From assembly GCF_003626975.1 (NCBI RefSeq), contig NZ_CP032616.1:2976001-3040000 (forward strand): 64,000 nt of DNA, given 5' to 3'. Within the stretch, counting starts at the first letter, position 1. The number at the start of each line of letters is the position of its first letter. Under the pieces are notes generated by a model. That model was given only the letters and a program-made list of their open reading frames with translations, did not search any database and was not told the origin of the DNA. This document shows, one piece after another, positions 10,357-20,375 of this stretch. Both the position numbers and the translations under genes were made by a program. This stretch comes from Pseudomonas sp. DY-1. Its GTDB lineage: Bacteria > Pseudomonadota > Gammaproteobacteria > Pseudomonadales > Pseudomonadaceae.

Positions 10357-12027
10357 ATGAGCATGCTGAAAGACCCGTCCCGCAAGTATCGCGCCTTCCC
10401 CGCAATCAACCTGCCGGACCGTACCTGGCCGTCGAAGACCATTACCGAAGTGCCGATCTGGTGCAGCTCCGACCTGCGTGACGGTAACCAGTCGCTGATC
10501 GAGCCAATGGATGCGCAGAAGAAGATGCGCTTCTTCAAGACCCTGGTGCAGGTAGGCCTGAAGGAAATCGAGGTGGCCTTCCCGTCCGCCTCCGATACCG
10601 ATTTCAACTTCGTCCGCGAGCTGATCGAAGGCGGCCACATCCCGGATGACGTGACAATCCAGGTGCTGACCCAGGCACGCGCGGACCTGATCACCCGTAC
10701 CTTCGAATCCCTGAAGGGTGCAAAGAAGGCCATCGTCCACGTCTACAACGCCACCGCGCCGTCCTTCCGCCGCATCGTCTTCAACCAGGACAAGGCCGGC
10801 GTGATCGAGATCGCCACCAGCGCCGCCAAACTGATCAAGAAGCTGGCTGCCGAGCAGCCGGGCACCGACTGGACCTTCCAGTACTCGCCGGAAATCTTCA
10901 GCTCCACCGAGCTGGATTTCGCTGTGGAAGTCTGTGATGCGGTAATCGACGTCTGGCAACCGACTCCCGAGAAGAAGATCATCCTCAACCTGCCGGCCAC
11001 CGTGGAATGCGCCACGCCGAACGTGTACGCCGACCAGATCGAATGGTTCGGTCGCCATGTCAGCCGCCGCGACTCGGTCATCATCAGCCTGCACACCCAC
11101 AACGACCGCGGCACCGGCGTCGCCGCCACCGAACTGGGCCTGATGGCCGGTGCTGACCGCGTCGAAGGCTGCCTGTTCGGCAACGGTGAGCGCACCGGCA
11201 ACGTCGATCTGGTGACCCTGGCGCTGAACATGTACACCCAGGGCCTGCACCCGCAACTGGACTTCTCCGACATCGATGCCGTGCGCAAGGTCGTCGAAGA
11301 ATGCAACCAGCTGCCGGTCCACCCGCGTCACCCGTACGTGGGTGACCTGGTGCATACCGCATTCTCCGGCTCCCACCAGGACGCCATCCGCAAGGGCTTC
11401 GCCCAGCAGAAGGACGACGCCGTTTGGGAAGTGCCCTACCTGCCGATCGACCCGGCCGACATCGGTCGCAGCTATGAGGCAGTGATTCGCGTCAACAGCC
11501 AGTCCGGCAAGGGCGGAATCACCTTCCTGCTGGAGCAGGAATACGGTATCAGCCTGCCACGCCGCATGCAGATCGAGTTCAGCCAGGTGGTGCAGAAGGA
11601 AACGGATCGCCTTGGCCTGGAAATGACTGCCGATCAGATCTACAAACTGCTGGACGCCGAGTACCTGCAGGCCACCGCACCATTCACCCTGAAGGGCCAT
11701 CGCCTGCAGGAGGAGAACGGCACCAGCGCCGTGGATATCGAGGTCCAGTTCAAGGGTGAAACCCAGCACATGCGCGGCATGGGCAAGGGCCCGCTGGAAG
11801 CCCTGGTGGCCAGTCTGCCGGTGAAGGTGGAGATCATGGATTACTCCGAACACGCCATCGGCGCCGGTACCCATGCCAAGGCCGCGGCCTACATCGAACT
11901 GCGCGTCAACGGCGGCCGTGCCCTGCACGGTATCGGCATCGACGAGAACCTCACCACCGCGAGCTTCCGTGCCCTGTTCAGCGCCCTCAACCGCGCCCTG
12001 AGCCAGGCCGAGGCCGAAGCTGCCTGA
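10357..12027 (+). CDS. leuA: 2-isopropylmalate synthase
   Basis: Condenses acetyl-CoA with 2-oxoisovalerate, the first committed step of leucine synthesis. The 556-residue protein begins [14 protein letters not shown] with AAAAGGAT as ribosome site (10343-10350). It is the long LeuA form (leuA type 2) seen in pseudomonads. The TIM-barrel domain has the [11 protein letters not shown] metal/acetyl-CoA motif and the HTHNDRGT metal ligands. The C-terminal domain (about 430-556) has the (beta-beta-beta-alpha) leucine-binding fold, so feedback inhibition is expected. A longer in-frame reading from 10132 is not credible because it lacks family similarity and overlaps the leader peptide. A strong terminator follows. 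Confidence 0.96.
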   Translation: MSMLKDPSRKYRAFPAINLPDRTWPSKTITEVPIWCSSDLRDGNQSLIEPMDAQKKMRFFKTLVQVGLKEIEVAFPSASDTDFNFVRELIEGGHIPDDVTIQVLTQARADLITRTFESLKGAKKAIVHVYNATAPSFRRIVFNQDKAGVIEIATSAAKLIKKLAAEQPGTDWTFQYSPEIFSSTELDFAVEVCDAVIDVWQPTPEKKIILNLPATVECATPNVYADQIEWFGRHVSRRDSVIISLHTHNDRGTGVAATELGLMAGADRVEGCLFGNGERTGNVDLVTLALNMYTQGLHPQLDFSDIDAVRKVVEECNQLPVHPRHPYVGDLVHTAFSGSHQDAIRKGFAQQKDDAVWEVPYLPIDPADIGRSYEAVIRVNSQSGKGGITFLLEQEYGISLPRRMQIEFSQVVQKETDRLGLEMTADQIYKLLDAEYLQATAPFTLKGHRLQEENGTSAVDIEVQFKGETQHMRGMGKGPLEALVASLPVKVEIMDYSEHAIGAGTHAKAAAYIELRVNGGRALHGIGIDENLTTASFRALFSALNRALSQAEAEAA

Positions 12028-12041
12028 AGCCGATAGCGCAA

Positions 12042-12075
12042 TAAAAAACCCCGCCATTCGGCGGGGTTTTCTTTT
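12042..12075. terminator. Intrinsic terminator after leuA (bidirectional)
   Basis: AAAACCCCGCC, loop ATTC, GGCGGGGTTTT, then CTTTTT. The A-tract on the other side could also end transcription on the minus strand. Confidence 0.9.
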
Positions 12076-12084
12076 TCGGAGACG

Positions 12085-12126
12085 CTGTGGAAGCCAACTC
12101 ATTCGCGAATCAATTCGCTCCCACAG
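12085..12126. repeat. REP-like inverted repeat
   Basis: Arms CTGTGG...CCACAG around a core reading CTCATTCGCGAATCAATTCGCT. The arms pair imperfectly over about 18 bases. It shares its core with the elements at 51334, 58584 and 61587. It lies directly after the leuA terminator. Confidence 0.7.
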
Positions 12127-12154
12127 TGGCCAGGGATTCGGCTCCAGAAAGCGC

Positions 12155-12520
12155 CTACCCCTGCTGCTGCCAGTGACACTTGCCCCAGGCACACATGGAA
12201 TCCAGCACCGGTTTCAGGCTCAAGCCATGTTCGGTGAGGCGGTACTCCACCCGTGGCGGCACTTCTGCATAGACCGTGCGCGTGACGATACCGTCGCGTT
12301 CCAGCTCACGCAGTTGCTGCGTCAGCATCTTCTCGGTGATGCCCGGCACCAGCCGCTTGAGTTCGGAGAAGCGCCGGGACTCTGGGATCAGGTGGTAGAC
12401 CAGCAGCGACTTCCACTTGCCGCCGATCACCGCCAGGGTGACTTCCACGGGCGTGTTGTAGACCTTCTCTCCCGCCACGAGCAGGTTACCCCCGGCAGGT
12501 AGCGGCTTGTGCTCGCTCAT
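12155..12520 (-). CDS. HxlR-family winged-helix transcriptional regulator
   Basis: A 121-residue DNA-binding protein. Residues about 23-110 form the HxlR/MarR-like winged helix, with the family signature IGGKWKSLLVYHL, then RRFSELKRLVPGITEKMLTQQLRELERDGIV and the wing YAEVPPRVEYRLTEHG. Two cysteines near the C-terminus (C110, C115) could make it redox-responsive, as in some HxlR relatives, but that is inference. The start MSEHKPLP is preceded by GGGGGAA. The gene lies 13 bases downstream of the omega-amidase gene and may be co-transcribed with it. Its targets are unknown. Confidence 0.88.
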   Translation of the reverse strand: MSEHKPLPAGGNLLVAGEKVYNTPVEVTLAVIGGKWKSLLVYHLIPESRRFSELKRLVPGITEKMLTQQLRELERDGIVTRTVYAEVPPRVEYRLTEHGLSLKPVLDSMCAWGKCHWQQQG

Positions 12521-12533
12521 GGTTCCCCCGGGC

Positions 12534-13328
12534 TCAAAGGTGCAGGTCGAAGGTGTCCGCGTCGCGCATCGCAGGGAAGCGCTCGCGGTAGGCCGCCAGT
12601 TGTGAAGCGGACAGATCAGTGATGAAGACGCCATCGATATCGCCGGCATCCAGCAGGTTCTCTCCCTGGAAATCCAGCACCTGGCTATCGCCACTGTAAC
12701 CATGCCCCTTGCCATCGGTGCCGACGCGGTTTACCGCCGCCACGTAGCAGAGGTTCTCGATGGCGCGTGCCGGTAGCAGGCGGTTCCAGTGATGGCGCCG
12801 GGCTGCTGGCCAGTTGGCCGTGTACAGGAGCAGATCAGTATCGTTGGCGTCGCGGCTCCACACCGGGAAGCGCAGGTCGTAGCAGATAAGCGGGCGCACT
12901 CGCCAGCCTTTCAGCTCGAACAGCGCCTGCGTTTCGCCTGGGGTGTAGTGCTTGTGCTCACCGGCCATACGGAACAGGTGGCGCTTGTCGTAATGCAGGA
13001 CTTCGCCATCGGGACGCGCCCAGAGCAGGCGGTTGCGATGGCTACCATCGGCGGCCTGGATGATGACGCTGCCGGTGATCACGGCATCCAGACGTCGCGC
13101 CTGCTCACGCAGCCAGGAGTAGGTCGGCCCGTCTTCAGGCTCTGCGAGGGCTGCCGAGTCCATGGAAAAACCGGTGGTGAACATCTCCGGCAGGACAACC
13201 AGGTCCGCGCCTTTCGCCTGTTCCAGCAGGGTTTCGAAGTGGGCATGGTTCGCGGCGCGGTCGTGCCAGGCCAGAGTGGTCTGCACCAGGGCCAGCTTGA
13301 GATCAGGCAGGGAAGTCAGATCGCGCAT
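12534..13328 (-). CDS. Omega-amidase, nitrilase superfamily (YafV/Nit2 type)
   Basis: A 264-residue cytosolic carbon-nitrogen hydrolase with the catalytic Glu48 (LPEMFTTGF), Lys115 (YDKRHLF) and Cys149 (LICYDLRFP). Enzymes of this group hydrolyse 2-oxoglutaramate or 2-oxosuccinamate, the unstable products formed when a glutamine transaminase passes its amino group to a 2-oxo acid. Its start codon lies inside the 3' end of the aminotransferase gene (13-base overlap). This coupling matches the known functional pairing of YafV with YbdL/MtnE-type enzymes in methionine salvage. The substrate is inferred from family and context. Confidence 0.9.
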   Translation of the reverse strand: MRDLTSLPDLKLALVQTTLAWHDRAANHAHFETLLEQAKGADLVVLPEMFTTGFSMDSAALAEPEDGPTYSWLREQARRLDAVITGSVIIQAADGSHRNRLLWARPDGEVLHYDKRHLFRMAGEHKHYTPGETQALFELKGWRVRPLICYDLRFPVWSRDANDTDLLLYTANWPAARRHHWNRLLPARAIENLCYVAAVNRVGTDGKGHGYSGDSQVLDFQGENLLDAGDIDGVFITDLSASQLAAYRERFPAMRDADTFDLHL

Positions 13329-14464
13329 AGCTTTTCCGCCGCCTGGCGCAGCGTCTCCTCACGTTTGGCGAAGCAGAACCGTACCAGGCGCAGTTCTTTT
13401 GGCGCTTGCTGGTAGAACACCGAAACCGGAATGGCGGCCACGCCGTGCTCGCGGGTCAGCCACTCGGACATGGCCACGTCATCCAGGTCGTTGCGAATGC
13501 CGCTGTAGTCGACCAATTGGAAATAGGTGCCAGCGGCACGGGTGAAGCGGAAGCGCGAACCGGCCAGCAGATCGCAGAACAGGTCGCGCTTGGCCTGGTA
13601 GAAGGCCGGCAACTCGGCCAGGTGCTCCGGGTGCGCAGCCATGAAGTCGGCCAGCGCCCACTGCAACGGGGTGACGCCGCAGAAATTCACGTACTGGTGG
13701 ACCTTGCGCAGCTCGGCAGAAAGCGCGGGCGGCGCCACCACGTAGCCAGTCTTCCAGCCGGTGACGTGATAAGTCTTGCCGAAGGAACTGACCACGAAGG
13801 CTCGGGCGTAGAGTTCGTCATGGGCAAGCACGCTGACGTGGCCAACGCCGTCGAATACCAGGTGCTCGTAGACCTCGTCCGATACCAGATAGATGTCACG
13901 GTCACGAATCAGCTCGGCCAATTGGTCCAGTTCCGCGCGGGAAATCAGCGCGCCGCTCGGGTTGTGCGGGCTGTTGAGGATGATCATGCGTGTACGCGGA
14001 CTGAGGGCGTCGCGCATGCGCTGCCAGTCGATGGAGAAGCCCGGCAGCGCCAGGGGTACGTGCACGCAGCGGCCGCCGGCAAGTTCCACCGAAGGTTCAT
14101 AGCTGTCGTAGCAAGGGTCGAGGACGATCACTTCGTCGCCGGCCCGGACCACCGCATGGATCGCGCAGAAAATAGCTTCAGTGGCGCCGGGGGTGACGGT
14201 CACCTCGCTGTCGGCGCTGACCTGGCGACCATAGAACGTGGCTACCTTGGCGGCCACCTGTTCGCGCAGGGCCGGCAAGCCGGTCATGGGGGCGTACTGG
14301 TTGTGTCCGCTGGCGATATGCCGCCCAACCGCGTCGCACAGGGCGCCAGGCGCGGGGAAATCCGGAAAGCCCTGGGACAGGTTTATGGCGCCGACTTCAG
14401 CGGCGAGCTGGGACATGCGGGTGAAGATGGTGGTGCCGACGTTGGGCAACTTGCTGGCGATCAT
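13316..14464 (-). CDS. Pyridoxal-phosphate methionine/glutamine aminotransferase (YbdL/MtnE-like)
   Basis: A 382-residue class I/II aminotransferase of fold type I. Visible features are the substrate-binding segment INLSQGFPDFPAP, the NSPHNPSGA motif, the SDEVYEH aspartate region and the PLP lysine in SSFGKTYHVTGWKTGY, with the substrate-carboxylate Arg near the C-terminus (LRLVRFCFAK). YbdL-type enzymes transaminate methionine and other hydrophobic or aromatic amino acids with 2-oxo acids. The overlapping omega-amidase gene would remove the by-product from glutamine and make the reaction irreversible. The start MIASKLPNVGTT fits the family; the in-frame ATG at 14536 would add 24 unlikely residues. 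Confidence 0.9.
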   Translation of the reverse strand: MIASKLPNVGTTIFTRMSQLAAEVGAINLSQGFPDFPAPGALCDAVGRHIASGHNQYAPMTGLPALREQVAAKVATFYGRQVSADSEVTVTPGATEAIFCAIHAVVRAGDEVIVLDPCYDSYEPSVELAGGRCVHVPLALPGFSIDWQRMRDALSPRTRMIILNSPHNPSGALISRAELDQLAELIRDRDIYLVSDEVYEHLVFDGVGHVSVLAHDELYARAFVVSSFGKTYHVTGWKTGYVVAPPALSAELRKVHQYVNFCGVTPLQWALADFMAAHPEHLAELPAFYQAKRDLFCDLLAGSRFRFTRAAGTYFQLVDYSGIRNDLDDVAMSEWLTREHGVAAIPVSVFYQQAPKELRLVRFCFAKREETLRQAAEKLCAI

Positions 14465-14543
14465 TTCATCAGGCTGCTGGCGACTGGGAAGTGGGCCATA
14501 GCTTAACGCGGGACCGCAGCGAGGCACACTCGGCAATGGCCAA

Positions 14544-14569
14544 GAAAAAGGGCGCCCCAGGGCGCCCTC
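14544..14569 (-). terminator. Intrinsic terminator after der
   Basis: On the minus strand GGGCGCC, a short loop, GGCGCCC and TTTTTCTTG, 16 bases beyond the der stop. Confidence 0.8.
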
Positions 14570-14584
14570 TTCCGTTCCGATGAA

Positions 14585-16063
14585 TCAGCGCTTCTTGTCG
14601 CGGCGCTTCTTCTCGGATTTCTTGTGGTGCGACATGAGGCGTCGCTTCTTGTTCACCTGGCGCTCGGTCAAGGTGTTCTTCTTGCCCTCGTAGGGGTTCT
14701 CGCCGCCCTTGTACTCGATGCGGATCGGCGTACCGACCAGCTTCAGCACGCGCCGGTAGGTGTTTTCCAGGTACCGGGAGTACGACTTGGGAACCGACTC
14801 GACCTGATTGCCGTGGATCACGATCAGCGGCGGGTTGGCACCACCCAGGTGGGCATAGCGCAGCTTGATGCGGCGGCCGTTGACCAGCGGCGGCTGGTGC
14901 TCCTGCACCGCGCCCTCGAGGATCTGGGTCAGGCGACTGGTGGGCCAACGGGTGATCGCCGAGCGGAAAGAGTCCTGAACCGACTTGTACAGGTGGCCGA
15001 CGCCGGTGCCGTGCAAGGCGGAAATAAAGTGGATATCGGCGAAATCGACGAAGAATAGCCGGCGTTCCAGCTCGGTCTTCACATAGTCGCGCTCACTCGG
15101 CTCCATGCCGTCCCACTTGTTCAGGGCAATGACCAGCGCGCGGCCGGTTTCCAGCACGAAGCCCAGCAGGTTGAGGTCGTGCTCGACCACACCTTCGCGG
15201 GCATCCATCACGAAGACCACCACGTTGGCGTCCTGGATGGCCTGCAGGGTTTTCACCACCGAGAACTTTTCCACAGCCTCGAAGATCTTGCCGCGACGGC
15301 GTACACCGGCGGTGTCGATCAGCGTGTACTTCTCCTCGTTGCGCTCGAAGGGGATGTAGATGCTGTCACGGGTAGTCCCCGCCTGGTCGTACACGATCAC
15401 CCGCTCTTCGCCGAGCATACGGTTGACCAGGGTGGATTTACCGACGTTGGGACGGCCGATGATGGCGATCTTGATGCCATCCTTCTCGCTCGGGCCGGGG
15501 ATGCGCTTGGCTTCCTCGCCTTCCGCAACCACTTCGGCCTCGGCGGCTTCCTCTTCGTCGGCCTGGTCGTCGCGGGGAAACTCGCCCAGTGCTTCCTGCA
15601 GCATCTGGCTGATGCCGCGGCCATGGGCGGCGGCGATCGGCAAGGCGTCACCCAGGCCCAGGGGGCTGAACTCGGCGCGGGCGATATCCGGATCGACGGT
15701 ATCGACCTTGTTGGCCACCAGGAAGCTGCGCTTGTTCCGCTTGCGCAGGTGCTCGGCGATCATCTGATCGGCTGCGGTCATTCCGGCGCGGGAGTCGACC
15801 ATGAACAACACCGCATCGGCTTCCTCGATGGCCTGCAGGGACTGCTCGGCCATTTTGGCGTCGATACCTTCCTCATCCCCGGAGATACCCCCGGTGTCGA
15901 TGACGATATAGGTGCGGCCCTGCCACTTCGCCTCGCCGTACTGGCGGTCACGGGTGAGACCGGCGTACTCCGCGACGATCGCGTTACGGGTCTTGGTCAG
16001 GCGGTTGAACAGGGTGGACTTGCCGACGTTTGGCCGACCCACCAGGGCGATTACGGGAACCAT
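14585..16063 (-). CDS. der: Ribosome biogenesis GTPase Der (EngA)
   Basis: An essential 50S-subunit assembly factor with two tandem GTPase domains and a KH-like C-terminal domain. The 492-residue protein starts [17 protein letters not shown]. The second P-loop, again GRPNVGKST, is near residue 204. An acidic linker rich in Asp/Glu (about 160-190) separates the domains. The C-terminus ends in a basic, Lys/Arg-rich tail ([14 protein letters not shown]), as in other gammaproteobacterial Der. The start was taken at the family position; MESL upstream (16075) would add four residues. A terminator separates it from bamB, so it may have its own promoter. Confidence 0.97.
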   Translation of the reverse strand: MVPVIALVGRPNVGKSTLFNRLTKTRNAIVAEYAGLTRDRQYGEAKWQGRTYIVIDTGGISGDEEGIDAKMAEQSLQAIEEADAVLFMVDSRAGMTAADQMIAEHLRKRNKRSFLVANKVDTVDPDIARAEFSPLGLGDALPIAAAHGRGISQMLQEALGEFPRDDQADEEEAAEAEVVAEGEEAKRIPGPSEKDGIKIAIIGRPNVGKSTLVNRMLGEERVIVYDQAGTTRDSIYIPFERNEEKYTLIDTAGVRRRGKIFEAVEKFSVVKTLQAIQDANVVVFVMDAREGVVEHDLNLLGFVLETGRALVIALNKWDGMEPSERDYVKTELERRLFFVDFADIHFISALHGTGVGHLYKSVQDSFRSAITRWPTSRLTQILEGAVQEHQPPLVNGRRIKLRYAHLGGANPPLIVIHGNQVESVPKSYSRYLENTYRRVLKLVGTPIRIEYKGGENPYEGKKNTLTERQVNKKRRLMSHHKKSEKKRRDKKR

Positions 16064-16090
16064 GAGGCTCTCCACTCGTTATTTCAGAAA

Positions 16091-16124
16091 ACACAAAGGC
16101 CGCTGCCGATTGACGGCAGCGGCC
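16091..16124 (-). terminator. Intrinsic terminator between bamB and der
   Basis: An 11-bp perfect stem (16098-16108 with 16114-16124). On the minus strand it is followed by TTTGTGTTTTC. It sits just after the bamB stop. Confidence 0.75.
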
Positions 16125-16141
16125 GGGTATCAAGCTTCAGC

Positions 16142-17281
16142 TTAGCGGATGGTCAGGCCGACCAGCTTTCCGCCGTTGCCGTAGGCATACATCCACTCGC
16201 CGACCACCAGCGGACGGGCACGCAGGCCGTCGCCGTCGATCTTCACGCGGCCGACGAAGTGACCGTCCACCTGGCTCAGCAGGTGCAGGTAGCCTTCGAA
16301 GTCACCGACAGCCACATAGCTGGAATACACTTCCGGAGCCGACAGCTGGCGACGGGCCAGGGAGTCGTTGCTCCACAAGGCGGAGGCGGAACGCTCGTCC
16401 ACGCCTTCCACGGTGCCATTGGCCAGGCTCACGTAGACGTTACCGAAACCCTGGGCGACGCCGGCATAGCTGGACGCCTCACGCTGCCAGAGCACACGGC
16501 CGCTTTCCAGGTCCAGTGCCGCGACGCGTCCCTGGTAGGTGGCCATGTAGATGGTACCGCCAGAAAGCAGCAGGCCACCGTCGATGTCCACCACACGATC
16601 CAGCTCGGAGCGGCCCTGGGGCACGGCCACGCGCTGCTCCCAGACCGGAATGCCGCGCTTGATGTCCAGAGCGAGCACCTTGCCGGTGGAAAGTCCGGCC
16701 ACGGCCAGGTTGTTGGTCACGATGGGCGCGCCGGTACCACGCAAGGTCAGCACGGCCGGGGTGTTCTCGTAGATCCAGAGCTGATTGCCGGTGGCGGCAT
16801 CGAAACCGAACAGGGTGTCGTTCTGGGTCTGCACGACCACCACGTCACCGTTGTTGGCCGCCGGCGCCAGCACTTCGCCGTTGACGCGAGCGCGCCATTT
16901 TTCTTCACCGTTGGTGGCGTCCAGGGCAACGACTTCACCCTTCAGGGTGCCGACCATCACCAGGCCGTAGCCGACACCCACAGCGCCGGATACCGGCAGT
17001 TCGAGATCCTGCTTCCAGATCACGTCGCCATTGAAGCGATTGAGCGCCATGACCTCGCCGTTCACGTCCGAGGCATAGATGGTGTCGCCATCGACGGCGG
17101 GCACCAACAGGTTGTAGGTTTCACCCTGGCCATCACCAATCGAACGGCTCCAGCCCTTGTCCAGCGTCACTTCTTCAGTGATGTCGGGCAGCTCGGCCGG
17201 CGGCAGTTCCTTCTTGCTGTTGCTGCTGCAGCCCACGGCCAAAACGGCCAGAGCCAGCACTGCGGCATTCTTCCAACGCAT
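16142..17281 (-). CDS. bamB: Outer-membrane protein assembly factor BamB, lipoprotein
   Basis: A subunit of the BAM complex that inserts beta-barrel proteins into the outer membrane. The 379-residue protein has a lipoprotein signal (lipobox LAVGC, Cys18) followed by a linker with SSNSKKELPP. An eight-bladed beta-propeller made of PQQ-like repeats follows, with recurring G-x-x-x-A-L-D-x-x-x-G-x-x-x-W units. The ATG at 17281 was preferred, but a GTG immediately before it (17284) would give 380 residues and cannot be excluded. It lies four bases after the yfgM-like gene, a classical pairing in gammaproteobacteria. Confidence 0.95.
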   Translation of the reverse strand: MRWKNAAVLALAVLAVGCSSNSKKELPPAELPDITEEVTLDKGWSRSIGDGQGETYNLLVPAVDGDTIYASDVNGEVMALNRFNGDVIWKQDLELPVSGAVGVGYGLVMVGTLKGEVVALDATNGEEKWRARVNGEVLAPAANNGDVVVVQTQNDTLFGFDAATGNQLWIYENTPAVLTLRGTGAPIVTNNLAVAGLSTGKVLALDIKRGIPVWEQRVAVPQGRSELDRVVDIDGGLLLSGGTIYMATYQGRVAALDLESGRVLWQREASSYAGVAQGFGNVYVSLANGTVEGVDERSASALWSNDSLARRQLSAPEVYSSYVAVGDFEGYLHLLSQVDGHFVGRVKIDGDGLRARPLVVGEWMYAYGNGGKLVGLTIR

Positions 17282-17285
17282 CACG

Positions 17286-17924
17286 TCACGCGTCCCCTTT
17301 TGCCAGGTCGTCGAGCTTCATCTGCAGGCCACCCACGGCGGCGTCTTCGGGCAGTGCGGCCTTGGCTTTCAGGTAGGCGGCATGCGCGTCGTCGGTGCGA
17401 CCCAGCTGAACCAGCAGGTCGCCCTTGAGTTCTTCGCGGCTGGCGACAAAGGCCTTGTCGGCATCGCCATCAAGCAGCTTGAGGGCTTCATCGGCCTTGT
17501 TCTGCGCGGCCAGCACACGGGCCAGGCGCTGGCGAGCCAGCTCGCCCAGGGTCGCATCGGCAGGCTTGTCGAGCACGGACTTGAGTTCGGCGGCGGCGTC
17601 ATCCAGCTTGCCAGCCTCGACCGCGACCTTGGCCACGAACAGGCTGCCGTACTGCGCGTAATGAGTACCGCCGAAATCGCTTTTCAATTTGCCGGCGAGC
17701 TCGGCAACCTTCGCCGAATCCGGGGTGCCACTCGGGTTCAGAGCGGTTTCCAGCAGTTGCTGGTAAACGATCGAGGCGCCTTGGGCCTGATTGGATTCGT
17801 ACTTTTGCCAGGCCTGCCAACCAAAGACCACCGCCAGCGCCAATGCGCCGCCAGTGAGCATGGGTTTGCCGTTGCGCTGCCACCAGTCCCTGAACTGCGC
17901 AATCTGTTCTTCTTCAGTCTGCAT
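17286..17924 (-). CDS. yfgM: YfgM-like tetratricopeptide inner-membrane protein
   Basis: A 212-residue protein with a short cytosolic N-terminus (MQTEEEQIAQFRDWWQRNGK), one transmembrane helix (about 22-38) and a periplasmic TPR domain. In E. coli YfgM associates with the SecYEG translocon and the chaperone PpiD and links to outer-membrane biogenesis. The E-E-Q-x-x-x-x-R-D-W-W motif at the start is typical of the family. It lies between hisS and bamB, the conserved gene order hisS-yfgM-bamB-der. Confidence 0.92.
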   Translation of the reverse strand: MQTEEEQIAQFRDWWQRNGKPMLTGGALALAVVFGWQAWQKYESNQAQGASIVYQQLLETALNPSGTPDSAKVAELAGKLKSDFGGTHYAQYGSLFVAKVAVEAGKLDDAAAELKSVLDKPADATLGELARQRLARVLAAQNKADEALKLLDGDADKAFVASREELKGDLLVQLGRTDDAHAAYLKAKAALPEDAAVGGLQMKLDDLAKGDA

Positions 17925-17955
17925 GCTTAACCCCGTACTCCTGATCTTTAGTTGC

Positions 17956-19245
17956 TCAAGCCTGCTTCAGGCAGGCTGCGAGATGCTCAGCCAGAGCATC
18001 CCAGGCAATGCTTTGTTGTTCGCTGTCGTCGCGAAGCGGCTTGCAACCTACCACGCGCTTGGCCAGTTCGTCGTCCCCCAGGATCAGCGCATAACGGGCG
18101 CCGCTCTTGTCCGCCTTCTTGAACTGGCTCTTGAAGCTGCCGGCACCAGCATTGACCAGCAGGCGCAGGCCCGGAACGGCATCGCGCAACTGCTCGGAAA
18201 GACCGAGCGCAGCCAGTTCAGCGGCTTCGCCGAAGGCGCAGATAAAGACGTCGGCGGGGCTGTTCAACTCTTCCGGCACCAGGCCGAGGGTTTCCAGCAA
18301 CAACACGAGACGCTCGACGCCCATGGCATAACCCACGCCCGGCGTCGGCTTGCCGCCGAACTGAGTGACCAGGCCATCGTAACGGCCACCGGCGCAGACG
18401 GTGCCCTGGGAGCCGAGCTTGTCGGTCACCCACTCGAAGACGGTGCGGCTGTAGTAGTCCAGGCCGCGCACCAGCTTCTGGTTGATTTCGTAGCGAATGC
18501 CCACGGCGTCCAGTCGTGCCTTGAGGCCTTCGAAGTGGACCAGCGACTCCTCGTCGAGGTAATCGTGCAGGGTCGGTGCGTCCACCAGCAGAGCCTGGGT
18601 GCCGCCATCCTTGCTGTCGAGAATGCGCAGCGGGTTGGTGGTCAGACGGCGCTGGCTGTCTTCGTCCAGCAGGTCGTAACGCTCCTGCAGGTAGGCGACC
18701 AGGGCATCGCGATAGCGGGCACGGGCCTCGCTGGAACCCAGGCTGTTCAACTGCAGGGTTACCGCTTCGGCAAGTCCGAGCTTTTTCCACAGGCGCCAGG
18801 TGAGCACGATCAGCTCGGCATCGATGTCCGGGCCGGGCAGGTTGAAGACTTCGACGCCCATCTGGTGGAACTGGCGATAGCGGCCTTTCTGCGGCTTCTC
18901 GTAGCGGAACATGGGGCCCGCGTACCAGAGTTTCTGCACCTGACCACCGCCGGTGAGGCCATGCTCGAGCACGGCGCGCACGCAGCCCGCGGTGCCTTCA
19001 GGACGCATGGTCAGCGACTCTTCGTTGCGATCGAGGAAGGTGTACATCTCCTTGTCGACCACGTCGGTGCCTTCGCCAATACCGCGCGCGAACAGCTCGG
19101 TGAACTCGAGGATCGGAAGACGGATTTCCTTGTAACCGTAGGCATCTAGCAGATCGGCCACGGTATTTTCCAGATAACGCCAAGCAGGCGTCTGCTCCGG
19201 CAGGATGTCGTTCATGCCACGAATGGCTTGCAGAGTCTTGCTCAC
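17956..19245 (-). CDS. hisS: Histidyl-tRNA synthetase
   Basis: Charges tRNA-His with histidine. The 429-residue class IIa synthetase starts [16 protein letters not shown]. Motif 2 ([23 protein letters not shown]) and the histidine-specific motifs ([15 protein letters not shown], and AGGRYDGLV with the catalytic Arg) are present. The C-terminal anticodon-binding domain covers roughly 330-429. Length and motifs are normal. It sits 14 bases after ispG, in one long minus-strand array. Confidence 0.97.
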   Translation of the reverse strand: MSKTLQAIRGMNDILPEQTPAWRYLENTVADLLDAYGYKEIRLPILEFTELFARGIGEGTDVVDKEMYTFLDRNEESLTMRPEGTAGCVRAVLEHGLTGGGQVQKLWYAGPMFRYEKPQKGRYRQFHQMGVEVFNLPGPDIDAELIVLTWRLWKKLGLAEAVTLQLNSLGSSEARARYRDALVAYLQERYDLLDEDSQRRLTTNPLRILDSKDGGTQALLVDAPTLHDYLDEESLVHFEGLKARLDAVGIRYEINQKLVRGLDYYSRTVFEWVTDKLGSQGTVCAGGRYDGLVTQFGGKPTPGVGYAMGVERLVLLLETLGLVPEELNSPADVFICAFGEAAELAALGLSEQLRDAVPGLRLLVNAGAGSFKSQFKKADKSGARYALILGDDELAKRVVGCKPLRDDSEQQSIAWDALAEHLAACLKQA

Positions 19246-19259
19246 GTGGATTCCTTGTT

Positions 19260-20372
19260 TCAGCTGCGGGCGATCAACGCCGCGTCAGCTTCGGCCTTTG
19301 CGGCCGCCTTCTCGCGAATGAGCCGCTCCAGCTCATCCACCAGGTTGTCGTTATTCAGCTTCTGCGCCGGCTTGCCGTCGATGTAGACAAGGTTGTTCGG
19401 GGTGCCACCGGTAAGGCCGATATGGGCTTCCTTGGCTTCTCCCGGACCATTGACCACGCAACCGATCACAGCCACGTCCATTGGCACCAGAAGGTCCTCG
19501 AGACGGCCTTCCAGCTCGTTCATGGTCTTGACCACGTCGAAGTTTTGCCGCGAGCAGCTCGGGCAGGCGATGAAGTTGATGCCACGGGAACGCAAGTGCA
19601 GAGACTTGAGGATGTCGAAACCGACCTTTACCTCTTCGACCGGGTCCGCCGCCAGGGAGATGCGGATGGTGTCGCCGATTCCCTCGGCAAGCAGCATGCC
19701 AAGACCCACCGCGGATTTCACGGTACCGGAACGCAGGCCACCAGCTTCGGTGATGCCAAGGTGCAGGGGCTGCACGATCTGCTTGGCCAGCAGGCGATAG
19801 GCTTCGACGGCCATGAACACGTCGGACGCCTTTACACTGACCTTGAAGTCCTGGAAGTCCAGCTTGTCGAGATGCTCTACATGGCGCAGCGCAGACTCGA
19901 CCAGAGCCTGCGGAGTGGGCTCGCCGTACTTCTTCTGCAGGTCCTTCTCCAGCGAACCGGCGTTGACACCGATGCGGATCGGGATGCCCTTGTCGCGCGC
20001 GGCATCGACCACAGCCCTGACGCGATCTTCGCGACCGATATTGCCCGGGTTGATGCGAAGGCAGTCGACACCCAGCTCAGCAACACGCAGGGCGATCTTG
20101 TAATCGAAGTGAATGTCCGCCACCAGCGGTACCTGGACCTGCTGCTTGATGCGGCCGAATGCCTCGGCAGCGTCCATATCCGGCACGGAAATACGAACGA
20201 TATCGACGCCGGCATCCACCAGACGCTGGATCTGACCCACGGTGGCGGCAACGTCACAGGTATCGGTGTTGGTCATGCTCTGGACGGCGATAGGCGCATC
20301 ACCGCCCACCGGAACCGAGCCAACCCAGATTTTCCGCGAGACGCGGCGTTTGATCGGTGATTCGCAATGCAT
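19260..20372 (-). CDS. ispG: 4-hydroxy-3-methylbut-2-en-1-yl diphosphate synthase
   Basis: The penultimate enzyme of the MEP isoprenoid pathway, which reduces MEcPP to HMBPP with a [4Fe-4S] cluster. The 370-residue protein has the TIM-barrel N-terminal domain ([14 protein letters not shown]) and the C-terminal cluster domain. The cluster cysteines lie in CPSCSR (near residue 272) and in [17 protein letters not shown] (near 305). It lies just after rodZ with a 3-base gap. The next-door isc operon would supply its cluster, though this is only a general relation. Confidence 0.97.
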   Translation of the reverse strand: MHCESPIKRRVSRKIWVGSVPVGGDAPIAVQSMTNTDTCDVAATVGQIQRLVDAGVDIVRISVPDMDAAEAFGRIKQQVQVPLVADIHFDYKIALRVAELGVDCLRINPGNIGREDRVRAVVDAARDKGIPIRIGVNAGSLEKDLQKKYGEPTPQALVESALRHVEHLDKLDFQDFKVSVKASDVFMAVEAYRLLAKQIVQPLHLGITEAGGLRSGTVKSAVGLGMLLAEGIGDTIRISLAADPVEEVKVGFDILKSLHLRSRGINFIACPSCSRQNFDVVKTMNELEGRLEDLLVPMDVAVIGCVVNGPGEAKEAHIGLTGGTPNNLVYIDGKPAQKLNNDNLVDELERLIREKAAAKAEADAALIARS

Positions 20373-20375
20373 GAC

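Noticed and set aside
10234..12192. A 652-codon open frame antisense to leuA
   Set aside because: Shadow of leuA with no domain and no ribosome site; it even crosses the leuA terminator.
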